The notes under the pieces were generated by a model. That model saw only the letters and a list, made by a program, of their open reading frames with translations. It searched no databases and had not been told where the DNA came from. This document shows, piece by piece, positions 25,055 to 34,113 of a DNA stretch of 64,000 nt; the stretch's first letter is position 1; every line of letters starts with the position of its first letter. The stretch comes from Streptomyces sp. WMMB303. Lineage in GTDB: Bacteria; Actinomycetota; Actinomycetes; Streptomycetales; Streptomycetaceae. The stretch is from contig NZ_JARKIN010000001.1 in NCBI RefSeq assembly GCF_029351045.1, forward strand, positions 1 to 64,000, written 5' to 3'. A program made the position numbers and the translations under genes.

Positions 25055-25561
25055 CTACTCGCCGGTCGTGCCGTCGAGCATCTCGCGCAGGATGTCCAGA
25101 TGGCCATTATGGCGGGCCGTCTCCTCGACGAGGTGGAGGAGGATCCAGCGCAGGTCGACGTGGAGGCCGGTGCGCACGGCTCGCCGGGCCTGCGTGTCCA
25201 AACCGGTCCCGGCGACCAGTTCGCGGTAGTGGGCGCTCTGTTCAGCGTACTCGTCGAGCAACTGGGCGAGCGGGAAGTCGACGGCGACACGCATCTCGCG
25301 GTCGGGATCCTCCTCCGTCCAGGGACCCTGATCCTCCTCGCCGAGGAAGACCACCTGGAACCAGTGGTACTCGACCCAGCGAAGGTGGTTGACCACCCCG
25401 CTCATGGTCATCAGCGGCGACCCCGGCAGGAGTGCCCTGCGGGCGTTCTCCGCCGAGATACCGTCGCACTTGGCACGGGCGGTGTCACGTGCGTAGTCGA
25501 GAAACATGGTGAGCTGGGAGCGCTCGTCCCACGCGGGCGGCGTGTCGTCAATTCTGGTCAT
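25055..25561 (-). CDS. DinB/DUF664-family protein, 168 aa
   Basis: A four-helix DinB-like protein. The family's metal-binding histidines are seen at MTMSGVVNHLRWVEYHWFQV and near the end in LLHLVEETARHNGHLDILRE, the signature of DUF664. Members include mycothiol-dependent thiol S-transferases, so a detoxification role is possible. Start ATG 25561. A second family member lies at 60699 in this window. Confidence 0.9.
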   Translation of the reverse strand: MTRIDDTPPAWDERSQLTMFLDYARDTARAKCDGISAENARRALLPGSPLMTMSGVVNHLRWVEYHWFQVVFLGEEDQGPWTEEDPDREMRVAVDFPLAQLLDEYAEQSAHYRELVAGTGLDTQARRAVRTGLHVDLRWILLHLVEETARHNGHLDILREMLDGTTGE

Positions 25562-25738
25562 CGCGCGAAGCGTCCCCGATCACCGCGGCCGATGTCGAGG
25601 GATCTACCGACGGATCCACCGGCTCCACCCCACTTCTTGCTGCAGCGATCCCGTGCCCGTGTCCGCCCGGCGTGATCCACCGGACAGGGCCCGGTGCTCC
25701 AGCTGTACATCGCGGGTGCGACGTCCGACCGACCTCGC

Positions 25739-25926
25739 CTACGAGTGCGCGTCCGTGATCGCGATGACCTCGTCGAGGCGGTCCAGGGCAGCCTGTCGTC
25801 GACCTTGGCCTGGATACGGTCGCGCTCGGTGCGCAGCATGGCTCGTTGCTCGGCGTCGGTGTGCCCGGAGTCCCAGCACGGAAGGAGTACCGCGATCCTT
25901 CGGCTGGTCAGGCCGGCGGCGAACAT
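25739..25926 (-). pseudogene. MerR-family regulator, C-terminal fragment with frameshift
   Basis: The reading AAGLTSRRIAVLLPCWDSG, TDAEQRAMLRTERDRIQAK and, after a slip, LDRLDEVIAITDAHS ends at TAG 25739. This is the hinge and dimerisation helix that follows the DNA-binding domain in MerR regulators (..GLSLRRIRE.LPC....L...R..I...I..L). The winged-helix N-terminal half is absent. The next gene upstream is unrelated, so the fragment is a relic. Confidence 0.6.
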
Positions 25927-26122
25927 CGGTGATCCTGTCCTGGGCATGCCCGCCTCCACGGTGCACCGCGTCCTGGCCGGTCAGCACCCGTCGATGCCGG
26001 GGCTCCTCCTTCGGAGACGGCGCTGGTGGCCTCGGGTGGCGCGGCTGCGTCAGCGACGGATTCGTCATGCGGGCCGTGTGGTGTCAAAGCCCCGGGCGGT
26101 TCAGCTCAGTAGGGTGCTCCGG

Positions 26123-26767
26123 GTGAATGAGGAGAACCCCGTTGCCGGGACCGGGAACGGCGCCCAGCGGCTACTGACGCTCTCCGACGGTGTGTTCGCC
26201 ATCGCGCTGACGCTGCTCGTCCTCGACATCTCGGTCCCCGACGACCTGGATGCCCGGGCGTACGAGAAGGTGCTGCAGGAGACCATGACCCAGCTGTGGG
26301 CGTACTTCCTCAGCTTTGTGATCATCGCCGTGTTCTGGCGTGAGCACCAGCGGATCTTCCGCACCACACAGTGGGTCGGTCCGGTGGAAATGAATCTCAC
26401 TCTGCTCGGACTCGCGCTGGTGGCGCTGCTGCCGTTCCCGACGTCTCTTCTGTCGGACTACAGCGAACACTCCTCGGCCGTCGCCTTGTATTCGGCGAAC
26501 GTGGCAGCCACAGAGGCGGTGCTGATAGTGCTGTGGCACGTCGTGTGGAGCCGGGAGGGAGTGCGCCGACAGCCAGGGGCCGCAGAAGTCCGGCGAGCTT
26601 CGGTCACGGACACGGTCCCCGGTGTGGTGATCTTCACGGCCTCGGTACCGGTCGCCTTCCTCTCCCCCGCCGGGGCGATGTGGCTGTGGGCCTGCCTGAT
26701 CCCCGTCAAGGTCATCACCGGGCGGAAGCTCGACCGGGCGTGGCGGGAGCTGGGAGTCTCTCGGTGA
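26123..26767 (+). CDS. TMEM175-like (DUF1211) potassium-channel family membrane protein, 214 aa
   Basis: The family signature is in the first helix: RLLTLSDGVFAIALTLLVLD (FSDxxFAIxxTLL). Six membrane segments follow in pairs, including LWAYFLSFVIIAVFWREHQR, LTLLGLALVALLPFPTSLL and a final WLWACLIPVKVI. Prokaryotic TMEM175 proteins form K+-permeable tetramers without the usual selectivity filter. GTG 26123 is chosen because the signature starts ~15 residues on; the ribosome site is weak. Stands alone. Confidence 0.88.
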   Translation: MNEENPVAGTGNGAQRLLTLSDGVFAIALTLLVLDISVPDDLDARAYEKVLQETMTQLWAYFLSFVIIAVFWREHQRIFRTTQWVGPVEMNLTLLGLALVALLPFPTSLLSDYSEHSSAVALYSANVAATEAVLIVLWHVVWSREGVRRQPGAAEVRRASVTDTVPGVVIFTASVPVAFLSPAGAMWLWACLIPVKVITGRKLDRAWRELGVSR

Positions 26768-27237
26768 CGGCAGCCCTACTCCGGTGGCAGCCGCTGCGTC
26801 CTGGCTCCTCACTGCCCCGGCCGTCACTCCATGGCTCGTGATCGACGCCGCCGGCATGGCCACGCCGCGCGCATCACGGTAGAAGTCTTCGGGTGGCCCG
26901 GCGGTCTTGCTCGCGGGTGAGGAACCTCCTCGTGGCTCACGGCAGCCGCCCGAAAACCGTGCTGCGACGCGCCGGCCGTCGCAGCGGTTCCATGTCTCAC
27001 CGAGTTCGCGCCAAGTGGGCGCACAGCCTGGTGACGCGCTGCTCCCCGACCTGCCCGATGTGCTCAGGCGCAGTCCCACGCGGCCTCACGCCGCGATGCT
27101 CACCAGTCTTTGCGTACTGCGGCCCGCAGCCGCAGTGCGCTCGGTCGCCTTCCGGGCGGTTGAGCCGGCGGACCTGTCACGTGCACCACGCGGAGTCGAG
27201 CCGCGAGGTGACATGAGCGCGCTGGAGTGGTGCGAGG
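26768..27237. other. 470 bases without a recognised gene
   Basis: Between the TMEM175-like gene and the end of the SDR gene (convergent). Open frames here lack ribosome sites and known motifs. The second half (26990-27200) has a plus frame AQPGDALLPDLPDVLRRS that looks weakly coding. Confidence 0.35.
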
Positions 27238-27975
27238 TCAGCTTTGGGCAGTGGGCCGGACGACGATCTCGTTCACATCCACCGCGGCGGGCTGTTCGAT
27301 CGCGAAGGCGACGGCGCGGGCGATTGCGGCGGGCCGGATCGCGAGTTCGTCGCGCATCCGGGTGATCTCGGCTCTGACGCGGCTGTTGGCCGACGCCTCG
27401 GCGAACGGGGTCGCCGTCGCACCGGGCGAGACGGTGGTGACCCGCAGGGAGTCGCCGGCTTCCTGGCGCAGCCCCTCGCAGAGGGCACGGACCGCGAACT
27501 TGGTACTGGCGTAGACCGCCATGCTCGGCACGATGCGGAACGCGGCCGTGGAGGCGGTGGTGATGAAGTGGCCGGTGCCCTGCGCCCGGAAGACCGGCAG
27601 CGCGGCGCCGATCCCGTGCAGCACGCCCTTCACATTGACGTCGACCATCTCGTCCCATTCATCGGTGCGCAGGTCGTCGAGAGGCGAGAGCGTACCGACC
27701 CCGGCATTGCCCACCAGGACGTCGAGCCGGCCGAATCGCTCATCGGCGAGCGCGACCAGGGCCCGCATGTCCTCCAGGCGGGTCACGTCAGTACGGATCT
27801 GCACTGCCGTGCCGCCCGACTGCTCGATCCGCGCCACCAGTTCGGCCAGGCGCTCGGAGCGGCGCGCGCCGAGGACGAGACGCGCGCCGTGTTCGGCGAG
27901 CAGCAGGGCGGTCGCCTCACCGATGCCGCTGCTGGCTCCGGTGATCGCCACCACTTTGTCTTTGATTCCGGACAT
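27238..27975 (-). CDS. short-chain dehydrogenase/reductase (classical SDR), 245 aa
   Basis: All classical SDR marks are present: cofactor motif ITGASSGIGEATAL near residue 12, NAGVGTLSPLDD near 88, catalytic Ser in ITTASTAAF, and YASTK (Tyr/Lys pair) near 153, then VSPGATATPF. The basic residues after the first strand (GARRSERLAELV) suggest NADP(H). Substrate unknown. It is divergent from the MmyB-type regulator at 28190, a pairing seen often in Streptomyces. Confidence 0.92.
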   Translation of the reverse strand: MSGIKDKVVAITGASSGIGEATALLLAEHGARLVLGARRSERLAELVARIEQSGGTAVQIRTDVTRLEDMRALVALADERFGRLDVLVGNAGVGTLSPLDDLRTDEWDEMVDVNVKGVLHGIGAALPVFRAQGTGHFITTASTAAFRIVPSMAVYASTKFAVRALCEGLRQEAGDSLRVTTVSPGATATPFAEASANSRVRAEITRMRDELAIRPAAIARAVAFAIEQPAAVDVNEIVVRPTAQS

Positions 27976-28147
27976 GATCTCGTCCTCTCCTTCTTCGGCA
28001 CCCGAGTCCGGGCGCCGGGGACAACAGGAACTGACGAGTAATCAGCAAAGCGTTGCCGACGGGGCGGACGGTGCCGGTGTGATGTGGGGCCGTCGGCGGT
28101 GCCGCGACCGTGCTCGCACACCAGCCTCCGTCAGGCATAGCCTGGTA

Positions 28148-28169
28148 TCCAGAATGTACTTATCCTGGA
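28148..28169. promoter_or_regulatory. possible operator upstream of the MmyB-type regulator
   Basis: Inverted arms TCCAG (28148-28152) and CTGGA (28165-28169), 12 bases apart, with an A/T-rich centre ending just 20 bases before the regulator's ATG. It would suit a Xre-type dimer, but the arms are short. Confidence 0.4.
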
Positions 28170-28189
28170 ATTAGAGGTGCCACACTGCC

Positions 28190-29089
28190 ATGTCGACGCA
28201 ATCGGACCGACGCCGTCAGCTGAGTGCGTTCCTGCGCAGCCGGAGAGAGCGCCTCACCCCTGACGAGGTGGGCCTGCCCCGCACCGGTCGCCGCCGGACT
28301 CCGGGGCTGCGCCGGGAAGAGCTCGCGCTGCTGGCCGGGATCAGCGCCACCTGGTACACGTACCTGGAGCAGGGGCGGAACATCCGCGCCTCGGAGCAGG
28401 TTCTGACCGCGCTCGCCTCGGCGCTGCGGCTGGACCGGCACGAACGCGAGCACCTTCTCCGGCTCGCCGGTCATACACCGGTGGCCGAGGCCGGAGCACA
28501 CGATCTGCTGACGGCAGCGGTGAGCGCCGTCCCCTTGCTGCTGCAGCCGAACCCGGCGTATATCATCGGCGGCAACTACGACGTTCTCAGCCACAACCGG
28601 GCGGCGGACGAGCTGTTCCCGCATCTCGTCACTGAGGCGGACCGGCCCGCGAACTTCGTCCGCTGGGTGTTTCTCGAGCCTGCGGCCCGGCAGGTGCTGG
28701 TCGACTGGGAACCCGAGGCTCGCGGCCTGCTCGGCCGGCTCCGGACCCTGGCGGCGAACCATCCCGGCGACCCGCGCTACACCCGGCTGGTCGAGGAACT
28801 GAGCGAGGACAGCCCGGAGATGCGGGAATGGTGGCCCCAGTACGAGGTACGGGCCCGGCGCGGCGGCCGCAAACGCCTACGGCACCCGCGGCAGGGGACG
28901 GTCGAGTACGTCTACACCGCCTTCCATGTGGCCGAACAGCCCGAACAAACCCTCGTGATCTATCTCCCGGGCGGCGGACCGACCGAGGGCACGGCCCTGC
29001 CCGGTGCGACGGTGTCTGCTCGTGCGGCGGAGGCTGAGGGCGATCGCCTGCACAGCGAGCGAGCCTCCGGACCGGGCAGCGCCCGGTGA
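28190..29089 (+). CDS. MmyB-type helix-turn-helix regulator, 299 aa
   Basis: An N-terminal Xre-type DNA-binding domain (RRTPGLRREELALLAGISAT, WYTYLEQGRNIRASEQVL) is joined to a PAS-like ligand domain: PAYIIGGNYDVLSHNRAADE, NFVRWVFLEPAARQVLVDWE and a final HVAEQPEQTLVIYLPGGG. This is the MmyB layout, in which the C-terminal domain of relatives holds a fatty acid. Length is usual. Probably controls the divergent SDR gene, which could act on its ligand. Confidence 0.92.
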   Translation: MSTQSDRRRQLSAFLRSRRERLTPDEVGLPRTGRRRTPGLRREELALLAGISATWYTYLEQGRNIRASEQVLTALASALRLDRHEREHLLRLAGHTPVAEAGAHDLLTAAVSAVPLLLQPNPAYIIGGNYDVLSHNRAADELFPHLVTEADRPANFVRWVFLEPAARQVLVDWEPEARGLLGRLRTLAANHPGDPRYTRLVEELSEDSPEMREWWPQYEVRARRGGRKRLRHPRQGTVEYVYTAFHVAEQPEQTLVIYLPGGGPTEGTALPGATVSARAAEAEGDRLHSERASGPGSAR

Positions 29090-29542
29090 AGCAGCCGCGT
29101 ATCGCTGCGGGCGATGCGTGGAGGTTCAGCCTTGCCTCGGTGCCCAGGTGTGCGACAGTTCCCTGCTGCCGGCTCGGGACCGGGCGCGGGGGTGCGGTGG
29201 AGTCGGTCGATCTTCAGCCCATGGCACGCGGCCCGCCGGCCCGTCAGTCGCCCCTGCCGCACCGGCCTCAACCGGCCGCGTGCGTTCCGTTGGCCGAACG
29301 TCGCGTCGGAAGCCGTCACCCGGTGGGTCTCGGGGCAGTCACCCGCCCGGTCGAGCGCCGGCGCGAGGGGCTTCCGCATCGGCCGGTCGGCTCTGCCGAG
29401 GCCGCGCCGACACCGCGCGGGCCCCAGGCCTGAGCACCCCTGTGCCCTCTGCCAGGGGCGGCCGGCTCGCTCGTTCGGCGACCGGAGACAATACGCACCG
29501 CGAGCCCGAGCCCGACTTCTGCGCACGAAAGAGACCACCACC
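29090..29542. other. 453 bases without a recognised gene
   Basis: A plus frame directly after the regulator stop (GTG 29086) runs for 115 residues with high third-position G/C but is Arg/Pro-rich and matches nothing I know. No hairpin or repeat stands out. Confidence 0.35.
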
Positions 29543-30013
29543 ATGGCGGAACCCGCTCCGACGGATCTTATCCATCTCGCCGCCCCGGATGGGGACCGCT
29601 GCGTCGTCCGCGTCACCGGACGGTCCCGGCCGGGTGTGCTCACCGGCCACGACACGCTGCACGCGGATGTGCTCGCCACCACGAGCTTCGTCGATGCCCG
29701 GCTCGACCTGTACCTCCTCCAGGACGACCTGGACTCCTGGGAGCGGGAGCTCTCCGGCGCGGGACCCGGCCGGTCCCTCGGAATCGGCACGGAAGGTGGT
29801 CTGCGCATCGGCATCCACGTGCACAGCGACGGCTGGCTGTCGATCCAGCTCGAGGATCCGGAGCGCCTCACCGCGGTCCTGGGAGCCCGGCCCGAGGGGG
29901 ACTGGATCGCCGAACATCGCAGGCGCCTGGAGCAGGTCCGGCTGGCCTGGCCCCGCGAAGTCGTCGAGACGGCTCCGGGAACCTGCGCGTGGAGCCCCGA
30001 CCGCAAGCGGTGA
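29543..30013 (+). CDS. DUF5959-family protein, 156 aa
   Basis: MAEPAPTDLIHLAAPDGDRC and VVRVTGRSRPGVLTGHDTLH begin a protein that matches DUF5959 as I remember it: a compact, acidic alpha/beta protein with LDLYLLQDDLDSWERELSG and LRIGIHVHSDGWLSIQLEDP. ATG 29543 follows a weak site (AAAGAGA). It stands alone. Function unknown; the family is confined to actinomycetes. Confidence 0.75.
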   Translation: MAEPAPTDLIHLAAPDGDRCVVRVTGRSRPGVLTGHDTLHADVLATTSFVDARLDLYLLQDDLDSWERELSGAGPGRSLGIGTEGGLRIGIHVHSDGWLSIQLEDPERLTAVLGARPEGDWIAEHRRRLEQVRLAWPREVVETAPGTCAWSPDRKR

Positions 30014-30787
30014 GCCTCCGGCGGCCGGACCGGTTCACCGTGCGCGGAAGCTGTTCGCAGGGCAGGAGAGCCCAGGCGCCGGTGTGTCAGGAGGGGTCAG
30101 CCGTCGCCGCGGCGGCGACGGGCCCACCCGCGGCAACGGGTGCCCGGCCCGCCGGATTCCGGGCGAGGATCGGGCTCGCGCCGACGGCGAGCGCTCCCGC
30201 GAGGGCGGGCAGGTTCCGCCTGGAACATCGCACCCGGCGCGTCGTCGCCACCATGTCGACGCGTCGAGGGCCTGCGCGGCGGAGAGGGGCACGGCCCGTA
30301 CCGCGGGAAGGGGCGGCAGGGCGAGTGCGGCGGTCCCGGCCCGGATGACCGGTTCCCGGGCTTCCTGCGTGCCGTGGCACCGTACGGCCGTGGACGGGTG
30401 AAGAGCATGCGACGGCCACGGTCGCTGCGACGACGGGTATCAGCGGACCGGCGACGTAGTACCACCACGGCGGCCGACAGTCCTTCCGCAGCTCGTACGG
30501 GCGATCTGCGGAAGCTCCACGAGCTCGGTTGCGGCACGTGCAGCCGGGGCCCGAAGGGGAGTGCACCGGGCCTCTGGCCGGGTGGCGCGGCCGTCGGGGC
30601 GGGTGCAACCTCGGCGCCCCGGACTGCCCGAGTCCTCGCGGCCCTGGCCACGGCGACCGAGGCGGCTCACAGGTCCCGGAGCACGCCGTGCGGTTGAGTC
30701 AGTGCCTGCCGTGCCGTCTGCGGTCGCCGGCGGGAGGGCGGGGCGCGGCGGGGCGGCCAAAGTCCTGGCGGAGGAAGGCAGGAGGCG
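30014..30787. other. 774 bases without an intact gene; remnants of a membrane protein
   Basis: On the minus strand a piece near 30500-30400 reads ELRKDCRPPWWYYVAGPLIP and VVAATVAVAC, a membrane helix with aromatic start. In another place (about 30215-30150) RRNLPALAGALAVGASPILA looks like a second helix. Frames in between are broken, so this may be a decayed small membrane protein. No ribosome site found. Confidence 0.35.
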
Positions 30788-31441
30788 TCAGGTGTCGTCC
30801 CGCGCGGCGTACTGGCGGCATTCCCCGGTGAAGACGGTGGCCAGTTCGGCGTCGATCACGGATGCCGCCAAGTCGGCCGCGGTGGCGCCGTTCACACCTG
30901 CCGGGTCGTGGTAGACCTGCGTCGCGAGTCCCTGGGCGACGGCGGTCAGCCGGACGGCGGCGGGCCAGGGGTCCAGTCCGGCCTCGACCTCGCCGCATTC
31001 CTTGCCGTTGCGGACGGCCGTGGCGATGTCGGCACGCAGTCGCCGGGCGGTCTCCGCGTCGATCTCCGCGAGGGCCGGGACGTCCAGCGCGCGGCCGGCG
31101 AACGCTCTGCTGACGCGGAACTCGGTGCGGCGCTCCTCGTCCAGGGGAAGGAGCTCGGTCATCGCCTGCGCCAGGACGGCCGCGACCGGGCGCCGATGCT
31201 CGATGCCGTCCCGGATCCGCTGCTCGGCCCGCTCGCGGAGGGCCGTGCCGACTTCCTGGAAGGCGTGGAGCAGCATGTCGTCCTTGGTGCGGAAGTAGTG
31301 CTGGACGAGTCCGACGGACATGCCGGCCGCTGCCGCGGTGCGGGCGACGGTGACCGCGTCGAGCCCTTGGTCGGAGATCAGCGTCCGGACGGCGACGGCG
31401 ATCCGGCGCCGGCGTTCTCCGTGATCGGCGGTTCTTGACAC
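30788..31441 (-). CDS. TetR/AcrR-family regulator (BetI-like C-terminal domain), 217 aa
   Basis: GTG 31441 starts SRTADHGERRRRIAVAVRTL. The DNA-binding domain contains VTVARTAAAAGMSVGLVQHY and FRTKDDMLLHAFQEVG. The C-terminal half (EFRVSRAFAGRALDVPALAE, AVRLTAVAQGLATQVY) fits the BetI-type TetR_C domain. It is divergent from the secreted serine hydrolase at 31521, with a clear palindromic site directly before its start, so it probably represses both. Confidence 0.9.
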   Translation of the reverse strand: MSRTADHGERRRRIAVAVRTLISDQGLDAVTVARTAAAAGMSVGLVQHYFRTKDDMLLHAFQEVGTALRERAEQRIRDGIEHRRPVAAVLAQAMTELLPLDEERRTEFRVSRAFAGRALDVPALAEIDAETARRLRADIATAVRNGKECGEVEAGLDPWPAAVRLTAVAQGLATQVYHDPAGVNGATAADLAASVIDAELATVFTGECRQYAARDDT

Positions 31442-31443
31442 TT

Positions 31444-31491
31444 GATAACCGTATCACCGTATGGTTATAGCCGTATAGCCATACGGTTATC
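31444..31491. promoter_or_regulatory. nested palindromic operator between TetR and serine hydrolase genes
   Basis: Outer arms GATAACCGTAT (31444-31454) and ATACGGTTATC (31481-31491) are perfect complements; inner arms ACCGTATGG (31456-31464) and CCATACGGT (31479-31487) are also perfect. The ACCGTAT unit thus occurs at least three times within 48 bases, as for several TetR dimers bound side by side. Confidence 0.85.
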
Positions 31492-31520
31492 TTCTTTCGG
31501 GATCAACGACGAGGAACCCC

Positions 31521-33092
31521 ATGCGCTGCTTCCTCCGGCACGCCCTCACGAGGGCCATGCCGCTGCTGCTCGGTCTGCTGCTGTGTGTGGCGGCCGCTCC
31601 TCCCGCCGCTGCGGCCGCTCCGGCGGACCGCTACGCCGCGATCGACGCCTATGTGCGCGACCGTATGGAAGCCACCCGCACACCCGGACTCTCCTACGCC
31701 GTCGTGGGCCCCGAGGGGCCGGTGCATCAACGTTCCTGGGGAGAGGACGGGAGAGGTGAGCGCGTCACGGTCGACACCCCGTTCCTCTGGGGATCCGTCG
31801 CCAAACCCGTCACCGCGACCGCCGTGATGACCCTCGTCCAGGACGGACGCCTCGACCTGGACGATCCGGTCGTCGACCACCTCCCTGCGTTCCGGTTCGG
31901 CGGGCCCGCGCACGCCGGAAAAGTGACGGTCCGCCACCTGCTCGAACAGACCTCCGGCATGCCCGAATCGGCGACCTTCGAAGTGACCGACTGCTACGAC
32001 GCCGACTGCCCTGCCCCCGCGGGGCGCCTCGCCGCCCTCGACCGGATCGAGCCGACCGGACCGCCTGGCGCCGCCTACGCGTACACCAGCGCCAACTACC
32101 TGGTGCTGACAGCCGTGGTCGAGGCCGTCACCCACCGCCCCTTCACCCAGTACGTCAGGCAGGCCGTCCTCACACCGGCGGGCATGGACACCGCCATCAC
32201 CGACAAGGCGTCGGCGCGCGAGCAGCACCTGCCTCCCGGACACCAGATGCTGTGGGGCAGGCCGGCAGCCGTCGCCGACGAGATGGACGACCACGGAGCC
32301 GGCTACGGCTACCTGGGCGGAACCCTCACCGACCTCGCCGACTTCGCCTCACTGCAACTCCGCGGCGGGAAGACCGCCGACGGCGACCGCGTCCTGACCC
32401 CCGCGTCGACCCGGCTGATGCGCACCGAGGGCACCCTCACCGCTGAAGGCGGAGACTCCCCCACCCGCACCGGATACGGCCTCGGCTGGCGGGTGGGCGG
32501 GCTCAAGACCCCGCTCCGGAACGCCGTCTGGCACACCGGAGCGACCCCCGGCTACTCGGCCATGCTCTTCCTCATCCCGGAACGGAACGTCGCACTCGTC
32601 CTCCAGCAGAACCTCTACGGCCTCCTCCAGGACGAGTCCGTCATGCAGGTCGGCTTCGGAGCAGCACGGATTCTGGCCGACGGACGGGAGCCCACGGACG
32701 ACCCCGCCGCGTCCCTCTACTACTGGGCGGTCTGGAGCAGCACCGCTCTGGCTGCGCTGCTGCTCCTCTCCACCGGGCGCGCGGCTCTGCTCGTCAAGCG
32801 CGGGCCCCTCGAGCCGGCCTCCAGGAAGGGTGTCCTGGCCCGCACCGCCGGTTGGTGCGCGGTCGGCGCGGTGCCGCTGCTCCTCCTGGTACCGCTCGCC
32901 CACTACGGTGACGTACTCGGACTGCTGCGGTGGATACCCGATGCCGTGACCGCGCTCTGCGTCGCGGCAGTGGCCGGCGGCACGACCATTGTGCTGCGCC
33001 TCGCCCACGCGATCCGTAGCATGCGCCGGCCCCTCGGTCCCCGCAGCCTTTCGGGAGACCGGCACAAACCTGCCGAAGGAGGCGCCGGCTGA
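31521..33092 (+). CDS. exported serine hydrolase of the beta-lactamase/DD-peptidase (class C-like) family, 523 aa
   Basis: A signal peptide (RAMPLLLGLLLCVAAAPPAA) leads into a class C-type domain with the Ser-x-x-Lys nucleophile at 92-95 (LWGSVAKPVTATAV), a Tyr-x-Asn-like block (YAYTSANYLVLTAVVEAVTH) and HTG near 337 (VWHTGATPGYSAMLF). After the enzyme come three or four membrane segments (SLYYWAVWSSTALAALLLLS, WCAVGAVPLLLLVPLAHY, AVTALCVAAVAGGTTIVL), so the catalytic domain is anchored outside the cell. Substrate (peptidoglycan peptide, ester or beta-lactam) is not evident. Confidence 0.88.
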   Translation: MRCFLRHALTRAMPLLLGLLLCVAAAPPAAAAAPADRYAAIDAYVRDRMEATRTPGLSYAVVGPEGPVHQRSWGEDGRGERVTVDTPFLWGSVAKPVTATAVMTLVQDGRLDLDDPVVDHLPAFRFGGPAHAGKVTVRHLLEQTSGMPESATFEVTDCYDADCPAPAGRLAALDRIEPTGPPGAAYAYTSANYLVLTAVVEAVTHRPFTQYVRQAVLTPAGMDTAITDKASAREQHLPPGHQMLWGRPAAVADEMDDHGAGYGYLGGTLTDLADFASLQLRGGKTADGDRVLTPASTRLMRTEGTLTAEGGDSPTRTGYGLGWRVGGLKTPLRNAVWHTGATPGYSAMLFLIPERNVALVLQQNLYGLLQDESVMQVGFGAARILADGREPTDDPAASLYYWAVWSSTALAALLLLSTGRAALLVKRGPLEPASRKGVLARTAGWCAVGAVPLLLLVPLAHYGDVLGLLRWIPDAVTALCVAAVAGGTTIVLRLAHAIRSMRRPLGPRSLSGDRHKPAEGGAG

Positions 33093-33291
33093 GCCGCTCG
33101 CGGTTCGTCGCGCCGGGAGCCCGGCACCCGCATGCGCCGCTCCTCCCCAGCCCCCCCTGCCCCGGAGGGCGGACGGCGCGCCCGTCCGTCGCACGGTTCC
33201 TCACCGGGTGCAGCGGTGTGCCGGAGTCCCTTTCGGGTATCCGGTCACGCACCGCAACGGACACAGGAGAAGCGCCAGAAGGGGGACGGCG

Positions 33292-33912
33292 ATGTCCGAA
33301 CAGACCAGGGAAACACGCAGAGGTGCTGGGCGCTGGTATGCGGCCGGGATCGTCTCCATCGTGCTGCTGGCGGCGGCGCTGACCGGGTTCCTCGTGGGGG
33401 CGTTCGGCCCTGAGAACGAGGGGGACGCCGCCTGGGGCCCGCTGTTCGCCCCCGCCTTTCTGCTGTCGGCCGCGGGGGCGGCCGCCGGGGCATGGTGGTG
33501 GGTCCGGCGCCAGGCGGCGGGGGTCGGGCTGAGCGCAGGCCGGTACCTGAAGGTGAGTCGCGGGATCCAGCGGGGGCAGGTACCGGAGGACCCCGCCGAA
33601 TTGCCCGCCGCGATCGACATCGTCCGACGGCAGCGGCGGATGCTGAGCGCCCAGCAGCGCCGGTGGGCGTGGTGGCTGATGGGCGGCGCCGCACTGCTGT
33701 TGCTCGTGAGCGCGGTGGCACAGGTCCTCGACCACCGCTACGGGCTCGCCTGCCTCAACCTCCTGATCATGGGCGTGGCCCTGATCAATCCCTTCGTCAT
33801 GCGCCGGCAGCGGCGGCGCGTGAACGCCGTCGAGCAGGCGCTGGGCATCGCTCAGCAGCCGCAGGCCCCGTCCTCGGCCGTCGAGGCTCCTCCTCGTCAC
33901 CCGGGAGTGTGA
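33292..33912 (+). CDS. hypothetical four-helix membrane protein, 206 aa
   Basis: ATG 33292 has GGGGGA 6 bases upstream. Two pairs of membrane helices (AAGIVSIVLLAAALTGFLVG, APAFLLSAAGAAAGAWWWV; WLMGGAALLLLVSAVAQVL, ACLNLLIMGVALINPFVMRR) flank a basic cytoplasmic loop of about 60 residues (SRGIQRGQVPEDPAELPAAI). Similar proteins are frequent in Streptomyces; no function known. It precedes the copper genes by 200 bases in the same direction, and there is no sign that it is part of them. Confidence 0.75.
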   Translation: MSEQTRETRRGAGRWYAAGIVSIVLLAAALTGFLVGAFGPENEGDAAWGPLFAPAFLLSAAGAAAGAWWWVRRQAAGVGLSAGRYLKVSRGIQRGQVPEDPAELPAAIDIVRRQRRMLSAQQRRWAWWLMGGAALLLLVSAVAQVLDHRYGLACLNLLIMGVALINPFVMRRQRRRVNAVEQALGIAQQPQAPSSAVEAPPRHPGV

Positions 33913-34113
33913 GGGGTGCGGCACCGGGCCGGCCGCGTGGGGAGGCGATGCTGTCCTCCTGATGCGGTGAGGATCTGGAGGAATCACCAAGCACCGGCGA
34001 TGTGATGCGCTCCACACGTGTTGTGCGGGAACTGACTCCGTCGGCGGGCCGACATCTGGACCGTACTGCCGTGTCCCCTCGCGTGCCTCACCTCTGCCGC
34101 CGGAGTCTCCGCC

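Noticed and set aside
30014..30787. Several 100-180-residue frames on both strands
   Set aside because: Arg/Pro-rich with no start signals; at most remnants of one membrane protein.
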